Source of the DNA: Nonomuraea angiospora
GTDB taxonomy: Bacteria > Actinomycetota > Actinomycetes > Streptosporangiales > Streptosporangiaceae
DNA length: 64,000 nt
Direction of reading: 5' to 3'
Assembly: GCF_014873145.1 (NCBI RefSeq)
Contig: NZ_JADBEK010000001.1
Span: 806,001-870,000 of the forward strand
This document shows, in pieces, positions 41,558-50,200 of this stretch. The first letter of the stretch is position 1; every line of letters starts with the position of its first letter. The notes under the pieces were generated by a model. That model did no database searches and was not told the origin of the DNA. It was given only the letters and a program-made list of their open reading frames with translations. Made by a program: the position numbers and the translations under genes.

Positions 41558-42298
41558 TCAGTTCTGCGTCGTCGGGCGGATGACGATCTCGCCGATCTCC
41601 ACGTCACGCGGCTGTTCGATGGCGAAGGCGACAGCGCGGGCGACGGCCTGCGGTGCGATGGCGTACCGGTCCATGTTGCGGCGGATCTCCTCGCGGACCT
41701 CGGGGTTGTCGATGGAGCCGGCGAGTTCCGTACGCACGTAGCCGGGCGAGATCGCCGTGGTCCGCAGCACGCCGTCGGTCGACTCCTGCCGCAGCCCTTC
41801 CAGCAGGGTGCGCACGGCGTTCTTGGTCGCGGCGTAGACCGCCATCGTGGGCGTGATCTTCAGCCCGGCCGTCGACACCGTGGTCACGAGATGGCCGTGG
41901 CCCTGCTCGCGGAACACCGGCAGCGCGGCGGCGATGCCGTGCAGCACGCCGCGCAGGTTGACGTCGATCATCGCCGACCAGCCGGCCACGTCGAGGTCGG
42001 CCATAGGGCCGATCTTGCTGATGCCGGCGTTGCCCACCAGCACGTCGAGCCGCCCGAACTCCGTCACGGCGAGGCCGACGAGCCGTTCGAGGTCCTCGCG
42101 GGCGGTGACGTCCACGGCGCGGGTGGCGGCGCGCCCGCCGCGGTCGCGGATCTGGCGGGCGATCTCGTCGAGCCGCTCCGTACGCCGGGCGCCGAGCACG
42201 ACGGCGGCGCCCCGCTCGGCGAGCAGGCGTGCGGTGGCCTCGCCGATCCCGCTGCTCGCCCCGGTGATGGCCACGACCTTGCCCGTGATGGCTGACAT
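41558..42298 (-). CDS. Short-chain dehydrogenase/reductase
   Basis: A 246-residue classical SDR with AITGASSGIGEATARLL, the NAG motif LVGNAGISKIG, Ser in TTVSTAGLKI, and Tyr-Lys in MAVYAATKNAVRTL. The ending EIVIRPTTQN is typical of the YdfG/serine-dehydrogenase-like SDRs induced by xenobiotics. The ATG has a GGAGGAAA ribosome site. Divergent from a TetR gene across twin palindromes, which makes it the probable repression target. Confidence 0.9.
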   Translation of the reverse strand: MSAITGKVVAITGASSGIGEATARLLAERGAAVVLGARRTERLDEIARQIRDRGGRAATRAVDVTAREDLERLVGLAVTEFGRLDVLVGNAGISKIGPMADLDVAGWSAMIDVNLRGVLHGIAAALPVFREQGHGHLVTTVSTAGLKITPTMAVYAATKNAVRTLLEGLRQESTDGVLRTTAISPGYVRTELAGSIDNPEVREEIRRNMDRYAIAPQAVARAVAFAIEQPRDVEIGEIVIRPTTQN

Positions 42299-42321
42299 GG
42301 GAATTTCCTCCACAGTAAACT

Positions 42322-42368
42322 GGACACGTGTCCGGTTAGGTGCTCCCCACCGTACCGGACACGTGTCC
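42322..42368. promoter_or_regulatory. Twin TetR operators GGACACGTGTCC
   Basis: The perfect 12-bp palindrome GGACACGTGTCC occurs at 42322-42333 and again at 42357-42368, 35 bp apart, each within a conserved AC(T/C)-core-(GG/GC)TTAG context. They sit between the divergent SDR and TetR genes, so both can be repressed together. Confidence 0.85.
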
Positions 42369-42399
42369 GCTTAGCCAGCCCCCGTCATGCGGAGGACCG

Positions 42400-43020
42400 A
42401 TGAACGCACCCCGCCGAGCCGACGCCACCGAGAACCGCGCACGGATCCTCCAGGCCGCACGAGAGGTCATCGCGAACGCGAGCGAGGTGCGGCTCAATGA
42501 GATCGCCAAGCGGGCGGGCGTCGGCCAGGGCACCCTCTACCGCCACTTCCCGACCCGGGAGGCGCTGCTCGCCGAGGTCTACCGCAAGGACGTGGACGAC
42601 CTCGTGGCCGCCGCGCCGGCGCTGCTCGCCGAGCACGCGCCGCTGCCCGCCCTGGCCGGCTGGCTGGACCGGGTGGCGGAGTACGCGAAGGTCAAGCGCG
42701 GGGTGTTCGCGGCCGTCGAGGTGGGGGTGTGGCAGGACCTGTCCGCGCACAGCCTCGGCCCGATCGGCGAGGCGCTGACCACGCTCCTCGACGCGGGCAA
42801 GGCCGAGGGCGTCATCCGCCCCGACGTGGACGCCCGCGACGTCATCCTGCTCATCGGCTACCTGACCCGCCTGGAGCCCGCGGAGTGGGACGCCCGCGCC
42901 CACCACCTCCTGCGCGTCATCCTCGACGGCCTGCGCGGGTCGACGGGGCTCGCCCCGGCCGGCGGTTCAGGACTGGCCGCAGGCCGCGGGGCAGAACCTG
43001 ACCTCGGGGTAGCGCGATGA
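42400..43020 (+). CDS. TetR-family repressor
   Basis: A 206-residue TetR protein with the HTH RLNEIAKRAGVGQGTLYRHF then PTREALLAEVY at about residues 30-60. ATG with a GGAGGA site. Divergent from the SDR whose promoter carries two matching operators. The C-terminal tail (STGLAPAGGSGLAAGRGAEP) is low complexity and the last 54 bp overlap the 3' end of the convergent lipoprotein hydrolase gene, suggesting the original stop has been displaced. Confidence 0.88.
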   Translation: MNAPRRADATENRARILQAAREVIANASEVRLNEIAKRAGVGQGTLYRHFPTREALLAEVYRKDVDDLVAAAPALLAEHAPLPALAGWLDRVAEYAKVKRGVFAAVEVGVWQDLSAHSLGPIGEALTTLLDAGKAEGVIRPDVDARDVILLIGYLTRLEPAEWDARAHHLLRVILDGLRGSTGLAPAGGSGLAAGRGAEPDLGVAR

Positions 43021-44121
43021 CGGCTTGTCCAGGAGGGGTTGCCGCCGCGACTTCAGGTGCTGGTCGAGGAAGGCCCCCACGTAGGTGCGGGTGAGCTCGG
43101 CGGCGCGCGCCGCGGGCAGCAGGCCGTAGGCGGGTTTGATGCCGAGGGCGCCCGCCAGCAGCGGGAGGTCGGTGAAGGACTGGTGGTCCGCGCCCGTCAG
43201 CACGATCCAGCGCTTCCACCCGGTCAGCAGCTTCCAGTCGCGCTCCCACGAGTTGTCGCCGCCGCCGGGGACGTGCTGCGGTGAGCCGATGAACATGAAC
43301 GGCCGGGAGAACCCGCCCTTGGGGATCCGGGCGTAGGTGGTGCCGTCCAGGTCGATCCCGGCGCGTACCCGTGGGTCCCGCACCATGGCCGCCATGGCGC
43401 CGGCCCCGCCGATGGACTGGCCGACCATGGCGATGCGGGAGCGGTCGATCCGGCCGGCGCCGTCCCACGCCGAGGGCAGCTGGTCGAGCACGAAGGAGAC
43501 GTCGGCGGCCCGGCCCGCGACCACCCCCGTGCCGAAGCCCGGGTCGGCGTCGCTGTCGCAGGCGAGGCATTCGGCCACCCGCCCGTCGGCCAGGGTCGTG
43601 GCGTAGCTCTCGTAGATGTGGTCGATGCCCGCGACGACGTACCCGCGGCTGGCCAGGTCCTCGGCCAGGGAGGTGAGGGTGTTCATCGGCTTGGTGAAGC
43701 CCGGGGAGAGCACCACCAGCGGCAGCTCGCGGCCCGTGGGCTCGGCGTCCTTGACGGCGTTGGTCCGGGTCCTGCTCAGCGTGTCGTCCGGCACGCCCGT
43801 GATCCTGCCCCCTCTCAGGGTGAGCTCGGATTCCTTCGGCGTCATGTACGGGGCGCGCTGCCCGCCGCGCCGCTCGGCCGGGTACCACAGGGTGACCTTG
43901 AGCTCCCTGGCTCCGGCGTCGAGGTTCCAGGGGTCGGGGCGGGAGGTGTCCTTCAGGTGGAGGGCGGTGGTGCCGACGGGGTGGGCGCCGGTCGGGGCGG
44001 GCAGGGTGGCGGGGCCGGTGGGCGTGGCCGAGGGGGCGGCGGAGCGCGGCGGCGTGGGTGCGGAGCAGGCGGACGCGGCGAGGACGGCCAGTCCGGCGGC
44101 GGCTGCCAGGAGGTGTCTCAT
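42967..44121 (-). CDS. Lipoprotein alpha/beta hydrolase (PAF-acetylhydrolase-like)
   Basis: A 384-residue exported lipoprotein: signal peptide with lipobox LAASAC (Cys19), then a Pro/Thr-rich linker and an alpha/beta hydrolase of the PAF-acetylhydrolase/chlorophyllase type. Nucleophile Ser236 in VGQSIGGAGAM; a downstream GIDLDGTTY may supply Asp, and GADHQSF the His. Such enzymes cleave short acyl esters of lipids. Last gene of the GntR-ABC-protease operon, 13 bp after the S41 gene, so it acts at the outer face of the same membrane. Its 3' end overlaps a TetR gene by 54 bp. Confidence 0.87.
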   Translation of the reverse strand: MRHLLAAAAGLAVLAASACSAPTPPRSAAPSATPTGPATLPAPTGAHPVGTTALHLKDTSRPDPWNLDAGARELKVTLWYPAERRGGQRAPYMTPKESELTLRGGRITGVPDDTLSRTRTNAVKDAEPTGRELPLVVLSPGFTKPMNTLTSLAEDLASRGYVVAGIDHIYESYATTLADGRVAECLACDSDADPGFGTGVVAGRAADVSFVLDQLPSAWDGAGRIDRSRIAMVGQSIGGAGAMAAMVRDPRVRAGIDLDGTTYARIPKGGFSRPFMFIGSPQHVPGGGDNSWERDWKLLTGWKRWIVLTGADHQSFTDLPLLAGALGIKPAYGLLPAARAAELTRTYVGAFLDQHLKSRRQPLLDKPSSRYPEVRFCPAACGQS

Positions 44122-44134
44122 CGGGAAGGTCCGT

Positions 44135-45562
44135 TCACTTGTGCAGCAGGGCCAGGGCCTTGGCCAGCGCGGGGTCGCGCCCGGCGGCCGCGTCCTGAGG
44201 GGTGAGGGGTACGTGGTGGTCGGGCGGCACGCCGATCCGGTCGATCACCTCGTGCCCGGGCCCCAGGTGGTGCCGGGTGGGGAAGCTCAGCGTGGTGTTG
44301 TTGCCGAGCAGGTACGGCTGCGCCGGTCCGGAGATGACGCCGGCGGTCCTGGTGCCGATCAGCACGCCGGTGCGCAGGTTCTTGACCGCGGAGGTGAAGT
44401 GTTCGCAGGCCGACGCGCAGCCGCGGTCGGTGAGCACCATGAGGGGCAGGTCGAGCAGGGGGACGGTGTCGTCGGTGCGCAAGGTCTCGCACCTGCCGTC
44501 CACGGTGCACAGGTGGGCGGTGGCCTGGCCGTGGGCGAACGCGCTCACCAGCCGGATCGCCTCCTTGGGGCTGCCGCCGCCGTTGCCGCGCAGGTCCAGT
44601 ACGACGCCGGCGAGGGTGCGGCCGGTGCGCAGCCTGGAGATCGCCTTGAGAACCCTGTCGGCGGAGTCGGGGGCGAACCCGCGCATCCGTACGTAGGCGA
44701 TGTCGTCGTCCAGCAGCTTCGACTGCACCACTTGCAGGGTGGCCAGGTCGCGCTGGTAGAGGCCGGGTTCGAGCGTGACGCTCCAGCGGCGGCCGGTGCT
44801 CTGCCGCAGCAGCCGCAGCCGGACCGGCCGCGCCTGCGGGTATCGCGGGTAGAGGGCGGCGATCGCGGGGGTGGCCTCGCCGTCGATGAAGGGGGCCGAG
44901 CCGTTGATCGACTCGATGAGGTCGCCGGGGCGCAGTCCGGCGGCCCGCGCCGCGCCGCCCGGCACGGTGGTGACGAACAGCGGGGCGAGGGCGGTGCCGG
45001 AGTTGCTCTGGACCTGCTCGCCGTTGACGTTCGCCTCCAGGCCCAGGCCGTAGCCGTCGCCGTCGTAGTAGCCGGGTGGCCGCTCGACGTCGTGCGCCCA
45101 GCGGGCGTGGTCGTCGCCGAGGGCGGCCACGACGGCCTCGAGGGTGACGACGGCCAGCTTGTCGCGCAGGCCGGGCACCTGATCGGTGATCTTCCGGTAG
45201 GCGGTCTCGAAGGCGGCCCAGTCGGCTTTCCGGTCGCCGGTCAGCGCCGGCATGGTGGCCTCGGGCACGTCGCGCCCGTCGCGGTTGAGCTGCTGGGTCA
45301 GGGCGGCGAATCCGGCGGTCAGCAGCGAGCGGGCGTCCAGGGTGGCGCCGCTGTAGTAGTTGCCGAGGATGCAGAAGTACGCCTGCTCGATGACGTCGAT
45401 CGTGGTGGCCGTCTCCGCTCCCGGGCGTCCCTGGGGCTGCGAGCAGGCCGTACCGGCCGCCGTGCTCGCCTGGCTGCGCGGTGGGGCCGGCGCCGTGCAG
45501 GCCGCCGCCAGGAGGAGGGCGAGCCCGGCGGCCGCGGCCCTGGCGGCGGCGGGCGCGGTCAT
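44135..45562 (-). CDS. S41-family peptidase lipoprotein (Ser-His type)
   Basis: A 475-residue lipoprotein: lipobox LLLAAAC (Cys22), helical N-domain, PDZ-like domain (about 170-270: GGAARAAGLRPGDLIESING) and S41 protease core (VVLDLRGNGGGSP). The nucleophile is Ser384 with Glu387 (GCASACEHF), and His152 in GDDHARW fits the Ser-His group of S41. The Lys of classical C-terminal processing proteases is absent (TAGVISG instead of TFGKG). This is the arrangement of nisin-resistance-type S41 proteases. The ATG overlaps the permease stop, so it is coupled to the ABC transporter. Confidence 0.87.
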   Translation of the reverse strand: MTAPAAARAAAAGLALLLAAACTAPAPPRSQASTAAGTACSQPQGRPGAETATTIDVIEQAYFCILGNYYSGATLDARSLLTAGFAALTQQLNRDGRDVPEATMPALTGDRKADWAAFETAYRKITDQVPGLRDKLAVVTLEAVVAALGDDHARWAHDVERPPGYYDGDGYGLGLEANVNGEQVQSNSGTALAPLFVTTVPGGAARAAGLRPGDLIESINGSAPFIDGEATPAIAALYPRYPQARPVRLRLLRQSTGRRWSVTLEPGLYQRDLATLQVVQSKLLDDDIAYVRMRGFAPDSADRVLKAISRLRTGRTLAGVVLDLRGNGGGSPKEAIRLVSAFAHGQATAHLCTVDGRCETLRTDDTVPLLDLPLMVLTDRGCASACEHFTSAVKNLRTGVLIGTRTAGVISGPAQPYLLGNNTTLSFPTRHHLGPGHEVIDRIGVPPDHHVPLTPQDAAAGRDPALAKALALLHK

Positions 45563-46605
45563 GACAGCCGCCTGCGGATCCACCAGAAGCAGAACCACGT
45601 CAGGCCGAGGGTGAGCAGGGCGTAGATCCCGGTCTCGATCCACTGGAAGGGCCAGAAGCGCTGCAGGGGCTGGTAGGCCGCGTGCTGGCGGTAGCCGAGC
45701 CGGTTGATCTCGGCGACGCAGCCGTCGCCGCCCGCGGCCGACGGTGAGCAGGGTCCCGATGTCGTGGAGACCTGGATGGCGGCTCCGCCGTCGTCGTCGG
45801 AGATCGTGCGTCCGGACGGATCGGTCATGGTGCTGGACAGGACCCAGGCGCCGGCCTGGCCCGGAACGGCTGATTTGAGAAGGATCCGCACAGGCCCGCC
45901 TCCCTCTCGTGATATGCCGAGGTTTTCCACGTTCGCCTGGCTGAGCTGGAAGGCGCCGGTGGCCGGGGGCATCAGGTGGGCGCGGACCAGCAGCGGCATG
46001 GCGAGCTGGATCGCGGCGAAGACGGCCAGGGTGAGGGCCATGGCGGGCAGCGTGCGGCGTGCCAGCATGCCCACGGTGACGCCGAGGACGAAGGCGAAGG
46101 CCGCGTACCCGATCGGGGCGATGCCGCGCGCGCCGAACACCAGGGGAGCCATGAGGGCGAGGTTCTCCGAGGCCGACTTGTCCAAGGGGTCGGACCACCA
46201 GCTCGCCGCGAGGGCGCACAGGCACGCGGCGGCCATGGCGGCCAGGCCGGTGAGCCCGAGTTTGACCGCCAGCCAGCGGCCGCGGGTGATGCTCTGGTTC
46301 CAGACCAGCAGGTGCGTGCTCGCCTCGAGCTCGCGGGTGATCAACGGCGCTCCCCAGAAGATCCCGACGAGGGCGGGTAGGAGCAGCACGGTGAGGTTGA
46401 CGGCCATGAAGGGCGTCTCGTACGCGCCGAAGAAGCGGTTGTAGAAGCGGTCGCAGGTGCCGTCCTGGGTGCAGGCGGCGATCCCGGCGGAGTAGCGGGT
46501 GGCCAGGTCCGGGCCGGTCAGGGCCAGGACGACGGCGAGAACGACGAGGACGGCGGCCATCGTCGCGGCCGAGCCGCGCAGCTGGCGCCAGGTCAGCCAG
46601 ATCAT
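45559..46605 (-). CDS. ABC transporter permease
   Basis: A 348-residue ABC-2 type permease with six hydrophobic segments, beginning MIWLTWRQLRGSAATMAAVL and ending FWPFQWIETGIYALLTLGLT. A large extracytoplasmic loop of about 110 residues between the last two segments has paired cysteines (GPCSPSAAGGDGCV). ATG overlaps the ATPase stop by 4 bp. With the ATPase it forms an exporter or sensor like YtrBCDE/YtrC-type systems, controlled by the GntR gene at the head of the operon. Confidence 0.87.
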   Translation of the reverse strand: MIWLTWRQLRGSAATMAAVLVVLAVVLALTGPDLATRYSAGIAACTQDGTCDRFYNRFFGAYETPFMAVNLTVLLLPALVGIFWGAPLITRELEASTHLLVWNQSITRGRWLAVKLGLTGLAAMAAACLCALAASWWSDPLDKSASENLALMAPLVFGARGIAPIGYAAFAFVLGVTVGMLARRTLPAMALTLAVFAAIQLAMPLLVRAHLMPPATGAFQLSQANVENLGISREGGGPVRILLKSAVPGQAGAWVLSSTMTDPSGRTISDDDGGAAIQVSTTSGPCSPSAAGGDGCVAEINRLGYRQHAAYQPLQRFWPFQWIETGIYALLTLGLTWFCFWWIRRRLS

Positions 46606-47492
46606 CGCCGGACCTCCAGGGCGACGCGCCGGTGGTCGGCGGTGCGTTTGTCCATGTAGGCCAGGACGAGGTCCTCCAGGCTGAGCCGGCTGACCGTCCA
46701 GGCGGGGTCGTGGATCGGGCCGTCGGTACGGATGATGAACGTGCTCTGCCGTTCGGTGTGGCGCGCGGAGATCACGTGCTGGCCGGCGGGCAGCCGGTCG
46801 GGGTCGCGGCGGGGGCCGGTGAGCCGGTGATGGGTGGCCAGCAGGTCGTCGACCTCGCCGGCCACCTGGACGCGGGAGTCGACGAGCACGATGAGGAAGT
46901 CGCAGACCCGTTCCAGGTCGGAGACCAGGTGGGAGGAGAGCACGACGCTGAACTCGTGCTCGACGGTGGCCTCCATCAGTCCCTGCAGGAACTCGCGGCG
47001 GGCCAGCGGGTCGAGCGAGGCGACCGGCTCGTCCAGGATCAGCAGCTCGGGCCGCTTGGCCAGGCCCAGGGTGAGGGCGAGCTGGGCGCGCTGGCCGCCG
47101 GACAGCCTGCCCGCCCGGTGGGCGGGGACGAGTCCGAGCCGCGCGACGCGCTCGCGTGCCGCGGCTGCGTCCCAGCGGGGGTTGAGCCGGGCTCCCAGCC
47201 GCAGGTGTTCGGCGACGGTCAGCCCCGGGTAGACGGGGGTGTCCTGGGCGACGAACCCGATCCTGGCCAGCTGGGCGGGCGTGGCCGCCGGCCGGTCGCC
47301 GAGCACCGTGATGCCGCCCGCGGAGGGGTGGAGCTGGCCGCCGGCGAGCTTCAGCAGCGTGGTCTTGCCGGCACCGTTGGGGCCGACCAGCCCGACGACG
47401 TGGCCCGCCGGGATGTCGATGGTGCACTCGCGCAGCGCCCAGCGTCTGCCGTATTTCCTGCCCAGTGCCTGGGCCTGCAGGACGGCGTTCAC
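46602..47492 (-). CDS. ABC transporter ATP-binding protein
   Basis: A 296-residue ABC ATPase: Walker A GPNGAGKTT (38-46), signature LSGGQRAQL, Walker B LLILDEPVASLD and H-loop SSHLVSDLE. Its C-terminal 90 residues (DRLPAGQHVISARHTERQST) form an extra domain as in drug- and peptide-exporter ATPases. GTG start inside the GntR stop (GTGA) with GGAGG upstream. Powers the adjacent ABC-2 permease. Confidence 0.93.
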   Translation of the reverse strand: MNAVLQAQALGRKYGRRWALRECTIDIPAGHVVGLVGPNGAGKTTLLKLAGGQLHPSAGGITVLGDRPAATPAQLARIGFVAQDTPVYPGLTVAEHLRLGARLNPRWDAAAARERVARLGLVPAHRAGRLSGGQRAQLALTLGLAKRPELLILDEPVASLDPLARREFLQGLMEATVEHEFSVVLSSHLVSDLERVCDFLIVLVDSRVQVAGEVDDLLATHHRLTGPRRDPDRLPAGQHVISARHTERQSTFIIRTDGPIHDPAWTVSRLSLEDLVLAYMDKRTADHRRVALEVRR

Positions 47493-47881
47493 GCTATGTC
47501 CTCCTGAGCGAAGGTCCGAAAAGTGGTCATGAAGAGCGCCTCGATGCTTTCGTCGTCGAGACCGGCTCGGCGGGCCTTGGCCAGCCAGCGCTGCAGCTCC
47601 ATCCGCAGCGGGCCGTGCGCGGCCAGGGAGGTGTCGGCGAGCGTCGCGGTCACGAACGTCCCCACCCCCGGCCGGGCGGCGACCAGGCCCTCGTGCTCGA
47701 GTTCGCGGTAGGCCTTGAGGACGGTGTTGGCGTTGATCGCCAGCTGCGCCACGACCTCCTTGACGGTCGGCAGCTGGTCGCCCTCGCGCAGCACGCCGAG
47801 CCGCAGCGCGTGCCGTACTTGCTGGACCATCTGCAGGTACGGCGAGACACCCGACCTGCCGTCCAGATGGAACTCGATCAC
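47489..47881 (-). CDS. GntR-family regulator, YtrA subfamily
   Basis: A 130-residue GntR protein: winged HTH (PYLQMVQQVRHALRLGVLRE then VKEVVAQLAINANTVLKAYR) and a short C-terminal helical tail (LRMELQRWLAKARRAGLDDE) of the YtrA subfamily, which lacks a large effector domain and usually represses its own ABC-transporter operon. GTG start with a GGAGGAACC site. Head of the five-gene leftward operon; an operator-like palindrome lies directly upstream. Confidence 0.92.
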   Translation of the reverse strand: MIEFHLDGRSGVSPYLQMVQQVRHALRLGVLREGDQLPTVKEVVAQLAINANTVLKAYRELEHEGLVAARPGVGTFVTATLADTSLAAHGPLRMELQRWLAKARRAGLDDESIEALFMTTFRTFAQEDIA

Positions 47882-47894
47882 GGTTCCTCCATTT

Positions 47895-47926
47895 ATCTAG
47901 CTTCCTAGCACTATAGGACTCTAGAT
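47895..47926. promoter_or_regulatory. YtrA-type operator upstream of the GntR gene
   Basis: A 32-bp imperfect palindrome: left arm ATCTAGCTTCCTAG (47895-47908), four-base spacer, right arm ATAGGACTCTAGAT (47913-47926); 11 of 14 arm positions pair. It is AT-rich against its surroundings and lies 14 bp before the GTG, as expected for autorepression. Confidence 0.7.
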
Positions 47927-47976
47927 GTTAGAGGACCATAAGGATCACAGCCGGGCCGGTTCCCGCTGACCCGGGG

Positions 47977-48633
47977 CTACCGCGCCGCCGCCGGCCCGTG
48001 CAGAGAGTCGAGGGTGAGGGGCGGCGCCGGCGGCAGGGGCTCGGCGTGCTCGGCGCGGAAGGCCTGCAGCAGGTACGCCACCAGCCGCCGCGACCCCGCC
48101 GCCGCGACCTCGCTCGTCCCGGTGGCGACGCCGCAGTTGGCCTTGAGCAGCAGCGTCAGGTCGGCCGGGTCGAAGTCGGCCCGCAGCCGCCCCGCGGCCT
48201 TGGCCCGCCGCACCACCTCGGCGAGGCCCTGCTCGGCCCGCACCCGCGTGCGCTCGTAGTCGATCGCGTCGGGGAACGCCGTCAGGAACGCCTCGGTGAA
48301 CCCCCGGTCGGCGACCTGCATCGCGCACACCGTCTCGATCATCGAGCAGAACCCCCGCCACGGGTCCGGATCGGCCAGCGCCTCGTCCACGACCGACGCG
48401 CACGTGGCCAGCTCGTCGCCGAACACCTCCGTGATCAGCGACTCCCGCGACGGGAAGCGCCGGTAGAGCGTGGCCACGCCCACCCCGGCGCGCCGCGCGA
48501 TGGCCGCCATGGGCACGTCGAGCCCGCGCGTGGCGTACGCCTCCCGCGCGGCCTCGAGGATGCGCGCGCGGTTGTGCCGCGCGTCGGCCCGCAGCTCCTG
48601 CGCGGGCTCCATCTGAGAGGGATGACCAGGCAT
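47977..48633 (-). CDS. TetR-family repressor
   Basis: A 218-residue TetR protein with HTH VPMAAIARRAGVGVATLYRR then FPSRESLITEVF. The effector domain contains four-helix features and a C-terminal SetR-like tail (LLKANCGVATGTSEVAAAGS). The ATG MPGHPSQME was chosen; a later ATG (MEPAQELRAD) would also keep the HTH. Divergent from the quinone oxidoreductase gene, with an imperfect palindrome in the 59-bp gap, so that gene is the probable target. Confidence 0.88.
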   Translation of the reverse strand: MPGHPSQMEPAQELRADARHNRARILEAAREAYATRGLDVPMAAIARRAGVGVATLYRRFPSRESLITEVFGDELATCASVVDEALADPDPWRGFCSMIETVCAMQVADRGFTEAFLTAFPDAIDYERTRVRAEQGLAEVVRRAKAAGRLRADFDPADLTLLLKANCGVATGTSEVAAAGSRRLVAYLLQAFRAEHAEPLPPAPPLTLDSLHGPAAAR

Positions 48634-48641
48634 GTTTCTCA

Positions 48642-48655
48642 CATTAACGTAAGTG
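48642..48655. promoter_or_regulatory. Possible TetR site
   Basis: CATTAACGTAAGTG is an imperfect palindrome (10 of 14 positions) and the only AT-rich patch between the divergent TetR and quinone oxidoreductase genes. Confidence 0.35.
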
Positions 48656-48692
48656 GACGGCACCATCCGTTTAGCCCGGTAGCGTCGCTGAC

Positions 48693-49673
48693 GTGGAGAT
48701 GAATGCGACGGAGATGCGCGCGGCCCTGTTCGACCGGTACGGGCCGCCGGAGGTGCTCTATGTGGGCACGGCGCCCAGGCCGGTCCCCAGGTCCGGGGAG
48801 GTGCTGGTGCGCGTGCACGCCATCAGCGTGAACGGCGGCGAGCTGCACGGCCGGGCGGGCAAGGTGCGGCTCGTGACGGGGCTGACGCGGCGGGGCTTCC
48901 CGAAACGGATGGGGCTCGACTTCACCGGCGAGGTCGTCGCCCTGGGCCCGGACCCGGCCGCACCCGGCCCCCGGGTGGGCGACCGGGTGTGGGGCGTGCT
49001 CGGCCGCACGTTCGGCAGCGCCGCCGAGTACCTGGCCGTCCGCCCCGGCCAGCTGTCCCTCGTCCCGGAGGGCCTGGACCTGGTGGAGGCCGCGGCGCTC
49101 CCCGTGGGCACGACGGCGATCACGGCGCTGCGCGACAAGGCGGAGCTGCGGCCGGGCGAGCGCCTGCTCGTCCGGGGCGGCAGCGGGGGCGTGGGCGTCG
49201 TCGCGGTGCAGCTCGGCAGGGCGCTCGGCGCCCACGTCACCGCCCTGGCCGGGGCGCGCAACCTCGACCTCGTCCGCGACCTCGGCGCCCACGAGGTCCA
49301 CGACTACGCCACCACGCGGCCCGCGGATCTGCCCCGCTTCGACGTGGTCCTGGACACCGTCGGCACCCAGCACCCCGCCTACCGGCGCCTGCTGACCCCG
49401 TCGGGCCGCATGGTGGCGATCGCCTTCGACGTCGACCGGGCCGCCTCGGCCCTGTCGTACCTGGCCGCCTCCACCGTGTACGGCCGGCGGCGCGTGCGCT
49501 TCTTCAGCGGCCGGCCCACCCACCGCCTTTTCGCCGATCTCGCCCGGTACGTGGAGAGCGGCGCCATCCGCCCGGTCGTGGACACCGTGTTCCCTCTGGA
49601 GGAGATCGCCAAGGCGCACCGGGCCCTGGAGGCGGGCGGCGTACGCGGCAAGATCATCGTCCGGTTGGTCTGA
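48693..49673 (+). CDS. Zinc-independent medium-chain dehydrogenase (quinone oxidoreductase-like)
   Basis: A 326-residue MDR protein of the NADPH:quinone oxidoreductase group. It has a GroES-like N-domain (VLVRVHAISVNGGELHGRAG), a Rossmann segment LLVRGGSGGVGVVAVQLGRA and a C-terminal IAKAHRALEAGGVRGKIIVR. The zinc cysteines of true alcohol dehydrogenases are missing. The start is uncertain among GTG 48693, ATG 48699 and ATG 48714. Likely reduces quinones or enones under control of the divergent TetR. Confidence 0.87.
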   Translation: MEMNATEMRAALFDRYGPPEVLYVGTAPRPVPRSGEVLVRVHAISVNGGELHGRAGKVRLVTGLTRRGFPKRMGLDFTGEVVALGPDPAAPGPRVGDRVWGVLGRTFGSAAEYLAVRPGQLSLVPEGLDLVEAAALPVGTTAITALRDKAELRPGERLLVRGGSGGVGVVAVQLGRALGAHVTALAGARNLDLVRDLGAHEVHDYATTRPADLPRFDVVLDTVGTQHPAYRRLLTPSGRMVAIAFDVDRAASALSYLAASTVYGRRRVRFFSGRPTHRLFADLARYVESGAIRPVVDTVFPLEEIAKAHRALEAGGVRGKIIVRLV

Positions 49674-49717
49674 GACCCGGCGTCGCGGGCGGCACGCCCA
49701 AGGGTGTCGAAGGGCGG

Positions 49718-50200
49718 CTACTGGAGGCCGGCGCGGACGGACGTGATGCGCTGGGTGTTGAAGCCGAGCCAGTGCATCCGGCCCACATACCGGGCGTGCT
49801 CGACCTTGAGGCAGCGGTCCATGATCACGGTCACGCCGCCGTCCCCGGCGATCCGCGCGCCCTCCTCGTTGATCACGCCGAACTGGCACCAGAGGGCGGC
49901 GGCGCGAATCGCCACGGTCTCCTCCGCGATGGCGGGCAGCGCGTCCGGCGCGCGGAAGACGTTCACGAGGTCCACCGGCACGGGCACGTCGAGCAGGCTC
50001 GGGTAGCTGGTCTCCCCGAGGATCTCCTTCTCGCGGGGGTTCACGGGGATCACCCGGTAGCCGTGCCGCTTGAGGTAGTAGCCGACGAAGTAGCTGGCGC
50101 GCAGCTCGTTGCCCGACAGGCCCACGATCGCGATCGTCCTGGTGGAGTGGAGTACGCGCTGGATCGTCAGCGGGTCCTGGTATCGCCCGAGCTCGGTCAT
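49718..50200 (-). CDS. CoA-binding domain protein
   Basis: A 160-residue CoA-binding (Rossmann) protein of the YccU type, with TRTIAIVGLSGNELRASYFV, GYRVIPVNPREKEILGETSY and LWCQFGVINEEGARIAGDGG. Members are often co-encoded with methionine-synthesis genes in actinobacteria, but their role is unclear. The ATG overlaps the metY stop, so it is the third gene of the metX-metY operon. Confidence 0.9.
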   Translation of the reverse strand: MTELGRYQDPLTIQRVLHSTRTIAIVGLSGNELRASYFVGYYLKRHGYRVIPVNPREKEILGETSYPSLLDVPVPVDLVNVFRAPDALPAIAEETVAIRAAALWCQFGVINEEGARIAGDGGVTVIMDRCLKVEHARYVGRMHWLGFNTQRITSVRAGLQ

